Shown here: positions 16,559 through 26,433 of the stretch, piece by piece
Layout of the letters: the number at the start of each line of letters is the position of its first letter
Numbering within the stretch: the first letter of the stretch is position 1
From: Clostridium sp. E02
Lineage (GTDB): Bacteria > Bacillota > Clostridia > Lachnospirales > Lachnospiraceae
Direction: 5' to 3'
Assembly: GCF_003833015.1 (NCBI RefSeq)
Contig: NZ_RJLQ01000024.1
Location: forward strand, 1 to 64,000
DNA length: 64,000 bases
Program-made: the position numbers and the translations under genes
Notes under the pieces: model-generated
What the model saw: only the letters and a program-made list of their open reading frames with translations
What the model was told of the DNA's origin: nothing
Database searches by the model: none

Positions 16559-19500
16559 ATGAATGTAAGAAGAATATACGTTGAAAAGAAGTCCGCTTAT
16601 GCCGTAAAAGCGAATGAACTAAAAGAGGAAATTGCAAATTATCTGGGGATCCAGGCGGTAAATGAAGTGAGGATTCTCATCCGTTATGATGTGGAAAATT
16701 TATCGGATGAAACGTATGGGCTGGCTCTTACTTCTGTTTTTTCTGAGCCTCCACTTGATCAGGTGTATGAAGAGAGTTTCCCCCATAATGAGTTGGATGT
16801 TATGTTTACCGTAGAATATCTCCCAGGTCAGTTTGATCAACGGGCGGACTCGGCAGAGCAGTGTGTCAGACTTTTAAAGGAAGAAGAAACACCTGTTATT
16901 AAATCAGCTATCACTTATGTCATATCTGGAGATCTGTCAAAAGAACAGGTGGAAGAGATAAAATCTTACTGTGTGAATCCTGTGGATTCCAGGGTAGCAG
17001 AAGAGAAAAAGCCTAAAACACTGGTAACTGTTTTTGATATTCCACAAGAGGTTGCTATTCTTTGTGGATTTCAGGCGATGACCGAAAAAGAATTAAAGAA
17101 CTTATATGATACGTTCCACCTTGCCATGACATTTCAGGATTTTCTTCATATCCAAAGTTATTATCGGGAAGAGGAAAAAAGAGATCCATCCATGACAGAA
17201 ATTCGTGTGTTGGATACCTATTGGTCGGATCACTGCCGTCATACAACGTTCCAGACAGAATTAAAAGAGGTGTTTTTTCAGGAGGGTGCATACAAGAAGC
17301 CCATGGAAGATACGTACCGTCAGTACTTATCGGATCGGGAAGAAGTGTTAAAAGATAAGAGTGGGAAGTTTGTTTGTCTTATGGACCTTGCTTTGATGGC
17401 AATGAAAAAACTTCGGAAGGATGGGAAACTGGAAGATCTGGAAGTATCGGATGAAATCAATGCCTGCAGCATTGTGGTTCCAGTTACCATTGATGGAGTA
17501 GAGGAAGAATGGCTGGTTAATTTTAAAAATGAAACGCACAATCATCCCACGGAAATTGAGCCATTTGGTGGTGCTGCTACCTGTTTGGGTGGAGCCATAC
17601 GAGATCCTCTTTCCGGTCGGACTTATGTCTATCAGGCAATGCGGGTAACGGGTGCAGCTGACCCAACGAAGCCTCTTCATGATACGCTTAAGGGAAAACT
17701 GCCTCAAAGAAAGATCGTGACAGGTGCAGCAAGAGGGTATAGTTCCTATGGGAATCAGATTGGGCTGGCGACTGGTTATGTAAAAGAAATCTATCATCCG
17801 GACTACGTGGCAAAACGAATGGAAATCGGAGCTGTCATGGGTGCTGCTCCAAGAAAGAATGTAATTCGGGAAACCTCAGACCCAGGGGATGTGATTGTCT
17901 TGCTGGGAGGTAGGACTGGTCGGGACGGCTGTGGAGGTGCCACTGGTTCTTCAAAAGTTCATACGGAAGAATCCATCGAAACATGTGGTGCGGAAGTGCA
18001 AAAGGGAAATGCACCAACCGAACGTAAGATCCAGCGGTTGTTCCGCAGAGAAGAGGCAAGCCGGATCATTAAAAAATGCAACGATTTTGGAGCAGGAGGA
18101 GTGTCGGTTGCCATTGGAGAACTCGCAGATGGACTGGAGATCAATTTAGATCAGGTGCCTAAAAAATATGCTGGACTGGATGGAACTGAAATCGCTATCT
18201 CTGAGTCTCAGGAAAGAATGGCAGTTGTGATCGATGCGGCAGATGAAGATCAATTTCTTTCCTATGCAGCAGAAGAGAATTTGGAAGCGGTAAAAGTAGC
18301 AGTAGTCACGAAAGAACCAAGGCTTGTTATGAACTGGAGAGGGAAGACGATTGTCAATATCAGCCGAGCCTTTTTGGATACCAATGGAGCCCATCAGGAA
18401 GCCTCTGTCGAGATCGAAATGCCAGAAAAAACAGAGAGTTCGTTTGTGAGAAAAACGGGCAATGATGTACGGAAACAGTGGCTTTCTACGTTATCTGACT
18501 TAAATGTCTGCGCTCAAAAAGGACTTGTGGAGATGTTTGACGGTTCCATCGGTGCAGGCAGTGTACTCATGCCTTACGGGGGAAAATACCAGTTGACAGA
18601 ATCTCAGGCAATGGTTGCAAAACTTCCCGTATTAAAAGGAAAGACCGATGCCGTAACCATAATGAGCTGTGGGTTTGATCCTTATCTGACCAAATGGAGC
18701 CCGTATCATGGAGCAATCTATGCAGTATTGACTTCCGTTGCTAAAATAGCGGCAGCAGGAGGCGATTTTAAGAACATACGGTTTACGTTCCAGGAGTATT
18801 TCCGCAGAATGTCAGAAGATCCAAAGCGGTGGAGCCAGCCTTTTGCAGCTTTATTAGGTGCTTATCATGCCCAGATGGGATTTGGACTTCCTTCCATCGG
18901 AGGAAAAGACAGTATGTCCGGGACGTTTCAGGACATTGATGTGCCGCCGACTCTGGTTTCCTTTGCAGTTGATGTGGCAAATGGGAAGCACATTATCTCA
19001 CCGGAGTTTAAAAAGGAAGGAAATAGTATCGTGGTATTTCATATCGAAAGGGATGCCTATGATTTGCCTGTTTATCCGCAGATTATGGATGGATATGAAA
19101 AATTATACGAAGACATCCTTGCACACCGGGTTGTTTCTGCATATGCAGTGGAACGTCACGGCATCTGTGAGGCTGTAAGCAAAATGGCGTTCGGCAATCA
19201 CATGGGAGTAAGGATCGGAGATCAAATCAGTCCAGATGAATTTTTCGCGGCAGGCTGGGGAAATGTTGTATGCGAAGTTCCAAAAGACCAGGTATCAAAG
19301 CTTTCGCTTCCATGTACGGTAATTGGTGAAGTGACGAAACAGGGAATATTTGAATATCAGAACAGTTCTATTCCCATGGAAGATGCATTGCATGCATGGA
19401 CAGAGCCATTAAAAGAGGTCTATCCTACAGAATCTGGTGCAAAAGGTCAATTGGTGAAGGAAGTTTTTTATGATACAAAAGAGATTTATGTATGTAAAAA

Positions 19501-20308
19501 CAAAGTCGCCAAACCAAGAGTATTCATTCCGGTATTTCCAGGAACGAATTGTGAATACGACAGCCTCCGGGCATTTGAACTGGCAGGAGCCAAGGTGGAA
19601 ACAAAAGTTTTCCGTAATCTGACGGCAGAGGGGATCAAAGAGTCTGTTCAGATGTATCAGAAAGAGATTAAAAACGCCCAGATTGTGATGTTCCCAGGTG
19701 GATTCTCCGCTGGTGATGAACCAGATGGATCGGCAAAGTTTTTTGCTGCTGTATTTCGCAATGAAGGGATCAAGGAGGAGATTACCAGGCTGCTCAATGA
19801 AAGAGATGGTCTCATGCTTGGAATCTGCAATGGGTTTCAGGCTCTGATCAAACTGGGATTGGTTCCAGAAGGAGCCATCACCCAGCAAAGAGAAGATTCT
19901 CCTACCCTTGCAATGAATACCATCGGACGTCATGTTTCAAAAATGGTTTATACGAAAGTGACTTCCAACCGATCCCCATGGCTTTCGGGAGCCCAGTTGG
20001 GTGGAGTATACTGTAATCCAGCTTCTCATGGCGAAGGACGGTTCGCAGCCAGTGAGAAATGGATGAAAAAGTTAATAGAAAACGGCCAGATCGCGACTCA
20101 ATATGTGGATGCGTCTGGAACTCCTACCATGGATGAAGACTGGAACCCCAATGGTTCGTATCTGGCAGTAGAGGGGATTACCAGTCCAGATGGACGGATT
20201 CTGGGGAAAATGGCACACTCTGAGCGGCGGGGCGATTCCGTAGCCATTAATATCTATGGAGAACAGGACATGAAAATTTTTGAATCGGGTGTTAATTATT
20301 TTAAATAA
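16559..20308 (+). CDS. purL: Phosphoribosylformylglycinamidine synthase, single-chain
   Basis: A 1249-residue FGAM synthase of the large single-polypeptide type. It converts FGAR, glutamine and ATP to FGAM in purine synthesis. The N-terminal PurS-like part (1 to about 150), two AIRS-type ATP-binding halves (SDHCRHTTF and NFKNETHNHPTEIEPFGGAATC motifs) and a C-terminal glutamine amidotransferase are all present. The amidotransferase nucleophile lies in GICNGFQAL and the His-Glu pair in ASHGEGRF. AAGGAGG precedes the start. The gene stands alone, without other pur genes nearby. No purine riboswitch was recognised in the 285-base upstream gap. Confidence 0.95.
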   Translation: MNVRRIYVEKKSAYAVKANELKEEIANYLGIQAVNEVRILIRYDVENLSDETYGLALTSVFSEPPLDQVYEESFPHNELDVMFTVEYLPGQFDQRADSAEQCVRLLKEEETPVIKSAITYVISGDLSKEQVEEIKSYCVNPVDSRVAEEKKPKTLVTVFDIPQEVAILCGFQAMTEKELKNLYDTFHLAMTFQDFLHIQSYYREEEKRDPSMTEIRVLDTYWSDHCRHTTFQTELKEVFFQEGAYKKPMEDTYRQYLSDREEVLKDKSGKFVCLMDLALMAMKKLRKDGKLEDLEVSDEINACSIVVPVTIDGVEEEWLVNFKNETHNHPTEIEPFGGAATCLGGAIRDPLSGRTYVYQAMRVTGAADPTKPLHDTLKGKLPQRKIVTGAARGYSSYGNQIGLATGYVKEIYHPDYVAKRMEIGAVMGAAPRKNVIRETSDPGDVIVLLGGRTGRDGCGGATGSSKVHTEESIETCGAEVQKGNAPTERKIQRLFRREEASRIIKKCNDFGAGGVSVAIGELADGLEINLDQVPKKYAGLDGTEIAISESQERMAVVIDAADEDQFLSYAAEENLEAVKVAVVTKEPRLVMNWRGKTIVNISRAFLDTNGAHQEASVEIEMPEKTESSFVRKTGNDVRKQWLSTLSDLNVCAQKGLVEMFDGSIGAGSVLMPYGGKYQLTESQAMVAKLPVLKGKTDAVTIMSCGFDPYLTKWSPYHGAIYAVLTSVAKIAAAGGDFKNIRFTFQEYFRRMSEDPKRWSQPFAALLGAYHAQMGFGLPSIGGKDSMSGTFQDIDVPPTLVSFAVDVANGKHIISPEFKKEGNSIVVFHIERDAYDLPVYPQIMDGYEKLYEDILAHRVVSAYAVERHGICEAVSKMAFGNHMGVRIGDQISPDEFFAAGWGNVVCEVPKDQVSKLSLPCTVIGEVTKQGIFEYQNSSIPMEDALHAWTEPLKEVYPTESGAKGQLVKEVFYDTKEIYVCKNKVAKPRVFIPVFPGTNCEYDSLRAFELAGAKVETKVFRNLTAEGIKESVQMYQKEIKNAQIVMFPGGFSAGDEPDGSAKFFAAVFRNEGIKEEITRLLNERDGLMLGICNGFQALIKLGLVPEGAITQQREDSPTLAMNTIGRHVSKMVYTKVTSNRSPWLSGAQLGGVYCNPASHGEGRFAASEKWMKKLIENGQIATQYVDASGTPTMDEDWNPNGSYLAVEGITSPDGRILGKMAHSERRGDSVAINIYGEQDMKIFESGVNYFK

Positions 20309-20316
20309 ACAAAAGG

Positions 20317-20363
20317 AAACAGGAAATCTGAGGTTAGAAGATATCAGATTTCCTGTTTTTTTT
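20317..20363. terminator. Terminator between purL and the MerR gene
   Basis: AAACAGGAAATCTGA (20317-20331) and TCAGATTTCCTGTTT (20344-20358) form a perfect 15-base stem followed by a T-run. It probably serves both converging genes. Confidence 0.9.
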
Positions 20364-21177
20364 ACTTCTGTTTCAGTGAGTCCACCGGAGAGCGAAGTGG
20401 TAGGTAAAGCTCAATATAGTGAACCGGATCGCCTTCTTTTATGGCTTCGCTTTGAGGAACAACATCGTCAAAGGCGCACTGGGGCAGATATTTGCTGAAT
20501 GCAGTGCCAGAAAGGGAATATCCCATTTCATAAGCCCAGCTTGCAGCAGCTTGAATCGTTTGTGGATCTGGGTTGGGAGTTTCTGATGCGAGAATGGTGT
20601 AAACACATTGATCATAAGAAAGAACGGATTGGTGTTTCAGCTCTGGTTTTAATTTCATGACAGAGGCAGTATCCATAGTAAGTAAAAATACTTGGCTGGT
20701 TTCCTTTCCCTGGCGTCTCTCTAAAGGATATTCATTTAAAAGATAACAAAGGTCAGATACACCAAGATCATTCAACGCATCTTCTGGCAAGATATAACTA
20801 GGCGGAAATGATTTTATTTTATAATGACCTAAGTCACGTTTCACGCTGTCGTATAGGGCTTTTAATTGGTTTAAATGAACCAGAGACTGTCTGTGCTGTT
20901 CTACTTGCTGTTTTTCTTCTGCAATCTTTTCCTGAATCATAGAACGTCTGGAATGAAATGTACTTTTATACAAGATTCGTTCAATATCCTCTAAACTAAA
21001 ATTGAGTCTTCGGTAAAACATAATGTTTAACAATTGCCGGATATCTTCATAGGTATAGCTTCTATAACCGTTTTTTAGTTTATGTGGTTGTATGATTCCT
21101 CTTTTTTCATAGAAACGAAGGGTATCCCGGCTTAGCCCCAAACGGTTTGAAACTTCTCCAATGCTGTATTTTTTCAT
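20362..21177 (-). CDS. MerR-family regulator with a C-terminal sensing domain
   Basis: A 271-residue regulator. The winged helix-turn-helix (KYSIGEVSNRLGLSRDTLRFYEKRGI, here residues 3-28) is followed by a dimerising coiled coil (about 75-120). A C-terminal domain of about 150 residues resembles the GyrI/BmrR-like small-molecule-binding fold. Such proteins usually activate a transporter or enzyme gene in response to a hydrophobic or cationic drug. No obvious target gene is adjacent. It converges on purL. Confidence 0.85.
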   Translation of the reverse strand: MKKYSIGEVSNRLGLSRDTLRFYEKRGIIQPHKLKNGYRSYTYEDIRQLLNIMFYRRLNFSLEDIERILYKSTFHSRRSMIQEKIAEEKQQVEQHRQSLVHLNQLKALYDSVKRDLGHYKIKSFPPSYILPEDALNDLGVSDLCYLLNEYPLERRQGKETSQVFLLTMDTASVMKLKPELKHQSVLSYDQCVYTILASETPNPDPQTIQAAASWAYEMGYSLSGTAFSKYLPQCAFDDVVPQSEAIKEGDPVHYIELYLPLRSPVDSLKQK

Positions 21178-21302
21178 ATTAATTCCCCATTTCTGTTTGG
21201 TTTTACCAATTTTATTTTACCATAAATAAGGAAGGAACGGTCTTACGGTTTTCTTTCTATACTTACAAAATTTTAACAAAGTGTAAAAATATGTGAAAAT
21301 AC

Positions 21303-21323
21303 GGCCTCTTTGCGAAAGAGACC
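21303..21323 (-). terminator. Terminator of asnB
   Basis: On the minus strand GGTCTCTTT-cgc-AAAGAGGCC, followed by GTATTTTC, 15 bases past the asnB stop. Confidence 0.65.
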
Positions 21324-21337
21324 GCAATGGAATCGGT

Positions 21338-23188
21338 TTAGACAATGGTAATGTGGTAAGCTTTTAGCCAGTAATTTACCTGTAGAATGTATGCAAGCAT
21401 CTGTGGACCAGCCATGAGCTGTCCATACCAGGGCTTTCCGTAATCGGAAGGGCTCATAAGGAATTGTTCAAGTTTCTTTTTATCTAGAAATTCCATAACC
21501 GGTGAGGAAACATCTGTCATCATTTCTCGAACCCGATTGATTAAAAGTGTCTCATAATTGGTGTCATAGGTTTTGGGATAGGGTGATTTCTTCCGAAACA
21601 CAATTTCCTCTGGAAGTATGTTTTTTCCAGTTTGACGTAATAGATTTTTCACAACCCCATCCTTTGTTTTCATATCCCATGGAACATTAAAGACATATTC
21701 AATGATTCTGTGGTCAGCAAAGGGGACTCTGGCTTCTAGCCCAGAGTACATACTTCCCCGGTCCATACGATTTAGCAGGGTTTGCATAAACCATCTTAAA
21801 TTTAAGTAAGAAATTTCTCTTCTTCTTGCTTCTTTTTTATGTTCCCCAGGAAGACATGGAGTTTCAGCCACTGATTTTTCATAAGCCTCTCTTACATAAT
21901 CGTCCATCTGTAAATAATCTAAAAATTCGTCAGATAATAGAACCTTTCTAGGTTTTAAATCCATGGTCCATGGAAAAGCGTGGGCTTTGAAACAATCTTC
22001 CCGATGAAACCAGGGATAACCACCAAAAATCTCATCTGCACATTCGCCTGTTAAGGTAACTTTATTGAGCGGTTTCACCAGGGAACAGAAATGCAGCATA
22101 GAGGAATCAATATCTCCCATTGCAGGAAGGTCATGTGCCAATACGGAATCATAAAGACGATCTGCCTGAGTGACGTTGTCACATTCCAAATAATGATGAT
22201 TAGTATCAAGGAATTCCACCATTTTATCTACATAAGGTCGATCTTGGGAAGGTTGGAAAGCACTGGCCTTAAAGTACTTATCATTGTTGACGAAATCAAA
22301 GGAAAAGGTAGTAAGCTTTTCTCCTTTTTTTTTCAATTCAGCCGCACAAACGGCTGAGACCAGACTTGAGTCCAAACCTCCGGATAAAAAAGTACAGATT
22401 GGAACATCGGAAACCATCTGTCTTTTTATTGAGTCTGTTACAAGAAAAGATGTCTTTTCAATGGTTTCTTCGTAACTGTCTGTGTGAGGTTTGCTTGTGA
22501 GTTTCCAATAGGACCTTAGATGAAATCCATCACCAGAACAAAGTAGCATATGTCCAGGAAGCAGTTCGTTTATATTTTTAAAGACGCCACATCCAGATGT
22601 TCGGGCAGGACCAATGGAAAACACCTCGTTTAATCCTATTCGGTCAAGGACTGGTTTTATTTTTGGGTAGGCAAAGATTCCTTTTAACTCAGATGCAAAG
22701 ACAATTTCTTCGTCCTGTATGGTATAAAACAAAGGTTTTACCCCAGAACGATCCCTGCAAAGGCAAAGGCAGTCTCGGTAGGGATCTAATATGGCATAAG
22801 CAAAGATTCCATTTAACTGTTTGGCAAAATCGGGTCCATATTCCATATAGCCGGTTAGGATTACTTCCGTATCGCAAGTGGTGGAAAATGAATGTCCCTT
22901 TTGGATTAGATCATTTCGAAGTTCCTTTGTATTGTAAATCTCTCCATTGTATACAATACCAAAGGTCTTACCCGCTTCTGTTTTTTTCATTGGCTGGTTT
23001 CCATTTGCTAAGTCGATAATGGATAACCGGGCATGGGCTAGCCCCCCATGTGGAAAAAGCCACATTCCTAAAGCATCTGGTCCCCGGTGCTTTTGAATGG
23101 ATGACATATCTGAAAGTATTGTTTCATAATAAGATTGATTCATTTGGTAATCTCGGTTTGGATTATAAAAACCGGCAATTCCACACAT
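21338..23188 (-). CDS. asnB: Glutamine-hydrolysing asparagine synthetase
   Basis: A 616-residue class II amidotransferase that makes asparagine from aspartate, glutamine and ATP. The start at 23188 is fixed by biology: the mature protein must begin with the nucleophile Cys2 (MCGIAGFYNP), and GGAGGG lies 6 bases upstream; a 50-residue upstream extension of the frame is not real. The Ntn glutaminase domain spans about 1-200 (GIVYNGEIYN motif). The synthetase PP-loop is in FLSGGLDSSL. It is divergent from the xylB operon. Asparagine-synthetase-like enzymes can also modify other substrates, but nothing here suggests it. Confidence 0.93.
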   Translation of the reverse strand: MCGIAGFYNPNRDYQMNQSYYETILSDMSSIQKHRGPDALGMWLFPHGGLAHARLSIIDLANGNQPMKKTEAGKTFGIVYNGEIYNTKELRNDLIQKGHSFSTTCDTEVILTGYMEYGPDFAKQLNGIFAYAILDPYRDCLCLCRDRSGVKPLFYTIQDEEIVFASELKGIFAYPKIKPVLDRIGLNEVFSIGPARTSGCGVFKNINELLPGHMLLCSGDGFHLRSYWKLTSKPHTDSYEETIEKTSFLVTDSIKRQMVSDVPICTFLSGGLDSSLVSAVCAAELKKKGEKLTTFSFDFVNNDKYFKASAFQPSQDRPYVDKMVEFLDTNHHYLECDNVTQADRLYDSVLAHDLPAMGDIDSSMLHFCSLVKPLNKVTLTGECADEIFGGYPWFHREDCFKAHAFPWTMDLKPRKVLLSDEFLDYLQMDDYVREAYEKSVAETPCLPGEHKKEARRREISYLNLRWFMQTLLNRMDRGSMYSGLEARVPFADHRIIEYVFNVPWDMKTKDGVVKNLLRQTGKNILPEEIVFRKKSPYPKTYDTNYETLLINRVREMMTDVSSPVMEFLDKKKLEQFLMSPSDYGKPWYGQLMAGPQMLAYILQVNYWLKAYHITIV

Positions 23189-23379
23189 GACAATCCCTCC
23201 TTTTGACTTGATTACTGCTATCTTTTTTCCTGATAGGAAAAATATCCTGCTCCTATTTAACAGATATGCGCAAATTACGGGAACGATGCTTATAACAAAG
23301 AAAACAAACCACTCGTTGTGATATGTAAAATGATACATGCTGTTGCTGTTTGCAGCATATAAAAGGATAGGAGGGACAC

Positions 23380-23388
23380 ATGAAATAA
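23380..23388 (+). other. Minimal ORF (Met-Lys-stop) with strong ribosome site
   Basis: GGAGGGACAC is followed by ATG-AAA-TAA. It lies upstream of a terminator-like hairpin and of xylB. It may be a regulatory start-stop ORF in the xylB leader or chance. Only the sequence pattern supports it. Confidence 0.25.
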
Positions 23389-23440
23389 CCGGTTACTTTA
23401 ACTAGAAATAAAAAAGCAAGTTTTTGAAAAAAGGCAAGAA

Positions 23441-23477
23441 AGTGCTATTACTTGGACAAATAATAGCACGCTTTTTT
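23441..23477 (+). terminator. Terminator-like hairpin in the xylB leader
   Basis: GTGCTATTA (23442-23450) and TAATAGCAC (23461-23469) flank a 10-base loop and are followed by GCTTTTTTA. No plus-strand gene ends here: the upstream gene is divergent. It may therefore be an attenuator or end a small RNA transcribed from 23340-23440. Confidence 0.6.
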
Positions 23478-23528
23478 ATGGCATGTATATTATAATCAAG
23501 TTAAGAGATTTTACCAGGAGGTAACAGG

Positions 23529-25052
23529 ATGAATTATCTGATAGGAATTGATGTGGGAACATCTGCGACAAAGACAGTTCTGTTCGATGAAAAAGGGAAT
23601 GTTGTAGTTTCTGCATCCAAAGAATATCCGCTTTATCAGCCAAATAACGGTTGGGCGGAACAAAAGCCAGAAGACTGGCAGGATGCGGTAATTGAAACAC
23701 TTACTAAGGTGGTTAAAGAGTCAGGAGCATCAAGCGAAGAGATTAAGGGAATCGGGATTTCAGGACAGATGCATGGTTTGGTTATGCTTGATGATAAGAA
23801 TGAAGTGATCCGCCCCTCGATTATCTGGTGTGACCAGAGAACGGGTGCAGAAGTGGATGAGATGTTAGCGATTATGCCTAGAGAGCGTTGGATTGAGATA
23901 ACAGCCAACCCACCGCTAACCGGTTGGACTGCGGCCAAGATTTTATGGGTAAGAAACCATGAACCAGAAAACTATCGCCGGTGCAGACATATTTTACTTC
24001 CCAAGGATTATATCCGTTTTGTGCTGACTGGTGTATTTGCAACTGAAGTGTCAGATGCCAGTGGGATGCAACTTTTAGATGTTCCTGGCAGATGCTGGTC
24101 AGAAGAGGTTTTAGATAAGCTTCATATTGATCCTAATCTTTTGGGTAAGGTTTATGAATCCTGTGAGGTAACTGGAACCGTTCTTCCAGAAATAGCCAAA
24201 AAAACAGGACTTTCCGAAAAAACCAAGGTAGTTGGCGGTGCTGGCGACAATGCAGCAGCAGCGGTGGGAACAGGAGTGGTAACGGATGGAACTGCTTTTA
24301 CCACCATTGGAACTTCAGGGGTTGTGTTTGCTCACAGCAGTCAAGTTACCATTGATCCCAAAGGCAGAGTGCATACCTGTTGTTGTGCGGTTCCAGGTGC
24401 ATGGCATGTGATGGGGGTTACTCAGGCAGCGGGGCTTTCGCTTAAATGGTTCCGGGATAATTTCTGTCAGGATTACATAGAGGAAGCATCGAAACAGGGC
24501 ATTGATGCGTACGAATTGATTAATCAGGATGTAGCTAAGATAGAAGCAGGAAGTGATAAACTGATTTATCTGCCTTATCTCATGGGAGAGCGGACGCCTC
24601 ATCTAGATCCGGACTGTCGGGGCGTATTTTTTGGCTTATCTGCCATACATACCAGAGCTCATATGCTTCGTGCGGTTATGGAAGGAGTGTCTTATTCTTT
24701 AAGTGACTGCAATGATATTCTGAAAGAGATGGGCATTACCGTAGACCAGATGATGGCATGCGGCGGCGGTGGAAAAAGTCCGGTGTGGCGGCAGATGCTG
24801 GCGGATATGTATAATTGTAGTGTAAAAACAGTTGCTCAGACGGAAGGCCCTGCGCTGGGAGTTGCGATATTGGCTGGAGTTGGATGCGGAATTTATGAGA
24901 GTGTGGAATCCGCATGTAAGATGTTAATCTGTGAAGATAAATCAACAGAGGCAGATGATCAGCAGGTACAGCGTTATGAGAAATACCATACGCTTTATAA
25001 AAAGTTGTATGTAAATCTAAAAGACAGCTATAAAGAACTATCAACAATTTAA
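23529..25052 (+). CDS. xylB: Xylulokinase
   Basis: A 507-residue FGGY-family carbohydrate kinase. The N-terminal phosphate loop [15 protein letters not shown] (6-20) and the sugar-binding [12 protein letters not shown] motif (77-88) are those of xylulokinases. The C-terminal ATP-binding motif is [18 protein letters not shown]. It phosphorylates D-xylulose, or possibly a related ketose, for the pentose phosphate pathway. It heads an operon with a transaldolase, a DUF4867-like protein and an isomerase. CCAGGAGG precedes the start. Confidence 0.9.
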   Translation: MNYLIGIDVGTSATKTVLFDEKGNVVVSASKEYPLYQPNNGWAEQKPEDWQDAVIETLTKVVKESGASSEEIKGIGISGQMHGLVMLDDKNEVIRPSIIWCDQRTGAEVDEMLAIMPRERWIEITANPPLTGWTAAKILWVRNHEPENYRRCRHILLPKDYIRFVLTGVFATEVSDASGMQLLDVPGRCWSEEVLDKLHIDPNLLGKVYESCEVTGTVLPEIAKKTGLSEKTKVVGGAGDNAAAAVGTGVVTDGTAFTTIGTSGVVFAHSSQVTIDPKGRVHTCCCAVPGAWHVMGVTQAAGLSLKWFRDNFCQDYIEEASKQGIDAYELINQDVAKIEAGSDKLIYLPYLMGERTPHLDPDCRGVFFGLSAIHTRAHMLRAVMEGVSYSLSDCNDILKEMGITVDQMMACGGGGKSPVWRQMLADMYNCSVKTVAQTEGPALGVAILAGVGCGIYESVESACKMLICEDKSTEADDQQVQRYEKYHTLYKKLYVNLKDSYKELSTI

Positions 25053-25084
25053 AACAGGCAAAAGGAAAACAGGAGGATAAGAAT

Positions 25085-25738
25085 ATGCGTTTTTTTATTG
25101 ATACGGCAAATGTAGAAGAGATCAAAAAGGCAAATGAGATGGGGGTTATATGTGGAGTTACTACAAATCCATCTTTAATCGCGAAAGAGGGACGTGATTT
25201 TAAGCAAGTTATCGGTGAGATTGCTGCTATTGTTGACGGTCCTATCAGCGGAGAGGTAAAAGCAACTACCGTTGACGCTGAGGGTATGATTAAAGAAGGC
25301 AGAGAAATTGCAGCCATTCACCCCAATATGGTAGTAAAGATTCCTATGACAGCAGAAGGTCTAAAGGCAGTAAAAGTGTTGACAGCAGAGGGAATTCACA
25401 CAAATGTAACACTTGTATTTTCTGCAGCTCAGGCACTTTTAGCAGCAAGAGCAGGTGCTTCTTATGTATCTCCATTCTTAGGACGTCTTGACGATATTTC
25501 TATGCCTGGAATCCAGTTGGTTGAAGACATTATGGAGATTTTCCAGGTGCATGGAATTGAAACAGAGATTATCGCAGCCAGTGTAAGAAATCCAATTCAT
25601 GTCATTGATTGTGCGAAAGCTGGAGCTGATATTGCAACTGTGCCTTACCAGGTATTTCTACAGATGACAAAGCATCCGCTTACCGATCAGGGAATTGAGA
25701 AGTTTAGAAAAGATTATATTGCTGTATTCGGAGAATAA
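25085..25738 (+). CDS. Transaldolase / fructose-6-phosphate aldolase-like
   Basis: A 217-residue short transaldolase (TalC/FSA type). The Schiff-base lysine is Lys85 in VVKIPMT, at the same position as in E. coli fructose-6-phosphate aldolase. [14 protein letters not shown] (23-36) and the GRLDDI segment are family hallmarks. Short members act either as transaldolase in the non-oxidative pentose phosphate pathway or as fructose-6-phosphate aldolase. Next to xylulokinase the first role is more likely. It starts 32 bases after xylB with AGGAGG. Confidence 0.9.
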   Translation: MRFFIDTANVEEIKKANEMGVICGVTTNPSLIAKEGRDFKQVIGEIAAIVDGPISGEVKATTVDAEGMIKEGREIAAIHPNMVVKIPMTAEGLKAVKVLTAEGIHTNVTLVFSAAQALLAARAGASYVSPFLGRLDDISMPGIQLVEDIMEIFQVHGIETEIIAASVRNPIHVIDCAKAGADIATVPYQVFLQMTKHPLTDQGIEKFRKDYIAVFGE

Positions 25739-25756
25739 AAAAAGAGAGGTAAGATT

Positions 25757-26383
25757 ATGGGAATGGATATCAAACAGGTCACAGATCCAGCCTTTCGCTC
25801 TTATGGAAAAGTGATCAAGGGTTATCAGATACAGGAACTAATGGAGAAGATGAAAAAAACTCCCCTTCCTGGGGATGTGACCTACGTTCCATCAGTGGAA
25901 GAACTAGAATGTCTTTTCGTATCCAGGGAGATGGAGAAAAAACTATATGGACAGATGCCAATCCAAGTCGGATATTGCAACGGTCATAATAAAAAATTAA
26001 ATGCAGTAGAGTACCATAGAAATTCAGAGATCAACATTGCGGTAACTGATCTCGTTTTGATCCTGGGGAAACAGCAAGACATTGCTTCGGATTATACGTA
26101 TTCATCGGATCAGATGGAGGCTTTTCTCATTCCTGCAAATACAGTGATTGAGGTTTACGCTACAACGCTTCATTATGCCCCCTGTCATGTAGAGGACAGT
26201 GGATTTCGTTGTGTCGTCATTCTGCCTAAGGATACAAACACAGATTTGGATCCGATAAAGTCAGTAACTGACCCGGAAGATCAATTGTTGTTTGCAAAAA
26301 ATAAATGGTTGATTGGACATCCGGAAGGTGGATTGCCAGAAGAAGCATATATTGGAATTATAGGAGAGAATCGAACAATCTAG
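25757..26383 (+). CDS. DUF4867-like protein of a sugar operon
   Basis: A 208-residue protein that I match to the uncharacterised DUF4867 group by overall pattern (GYCNGHNKKLNAVEYHRNSE, ATTLHYAPCHVEDSGFRCVV). Histidines in the NAVEYHRNSE segment and the beta-rich sequence suggest a cupin-like metal-binding barrel. Its neighbours are a transaldolase and a fucose/arabinose-isomerase homologue. An inferred role is sugar epimerisation, mutarotation or sensing for the same substrate. No function is established. Confidence 0.65.
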   Translation: MGMDIKQVTDPAFRSYGKVIKGYQIQELMEKMKKTPLPGDVTYVPSVEELECLFVSREMEKKLYGQMPIQVGYCNGHNKKLNAVEYHRNSEINIAVTDLVLILGKQQDIASDYTYSSDQMEAFLIPANTVIEVYATTLHYAPCHVEDSGFRCVVILPKDTNTDLDPIKSVTDPEDQLLFAKNKWLIGHPEGGLPEEAYIGIIGENRTI

Positions 26384-26433
26384 AAACATTATATCAGGTA
26401 AATTACCTGCAAGATAATAGGAGGAGTTATAAG

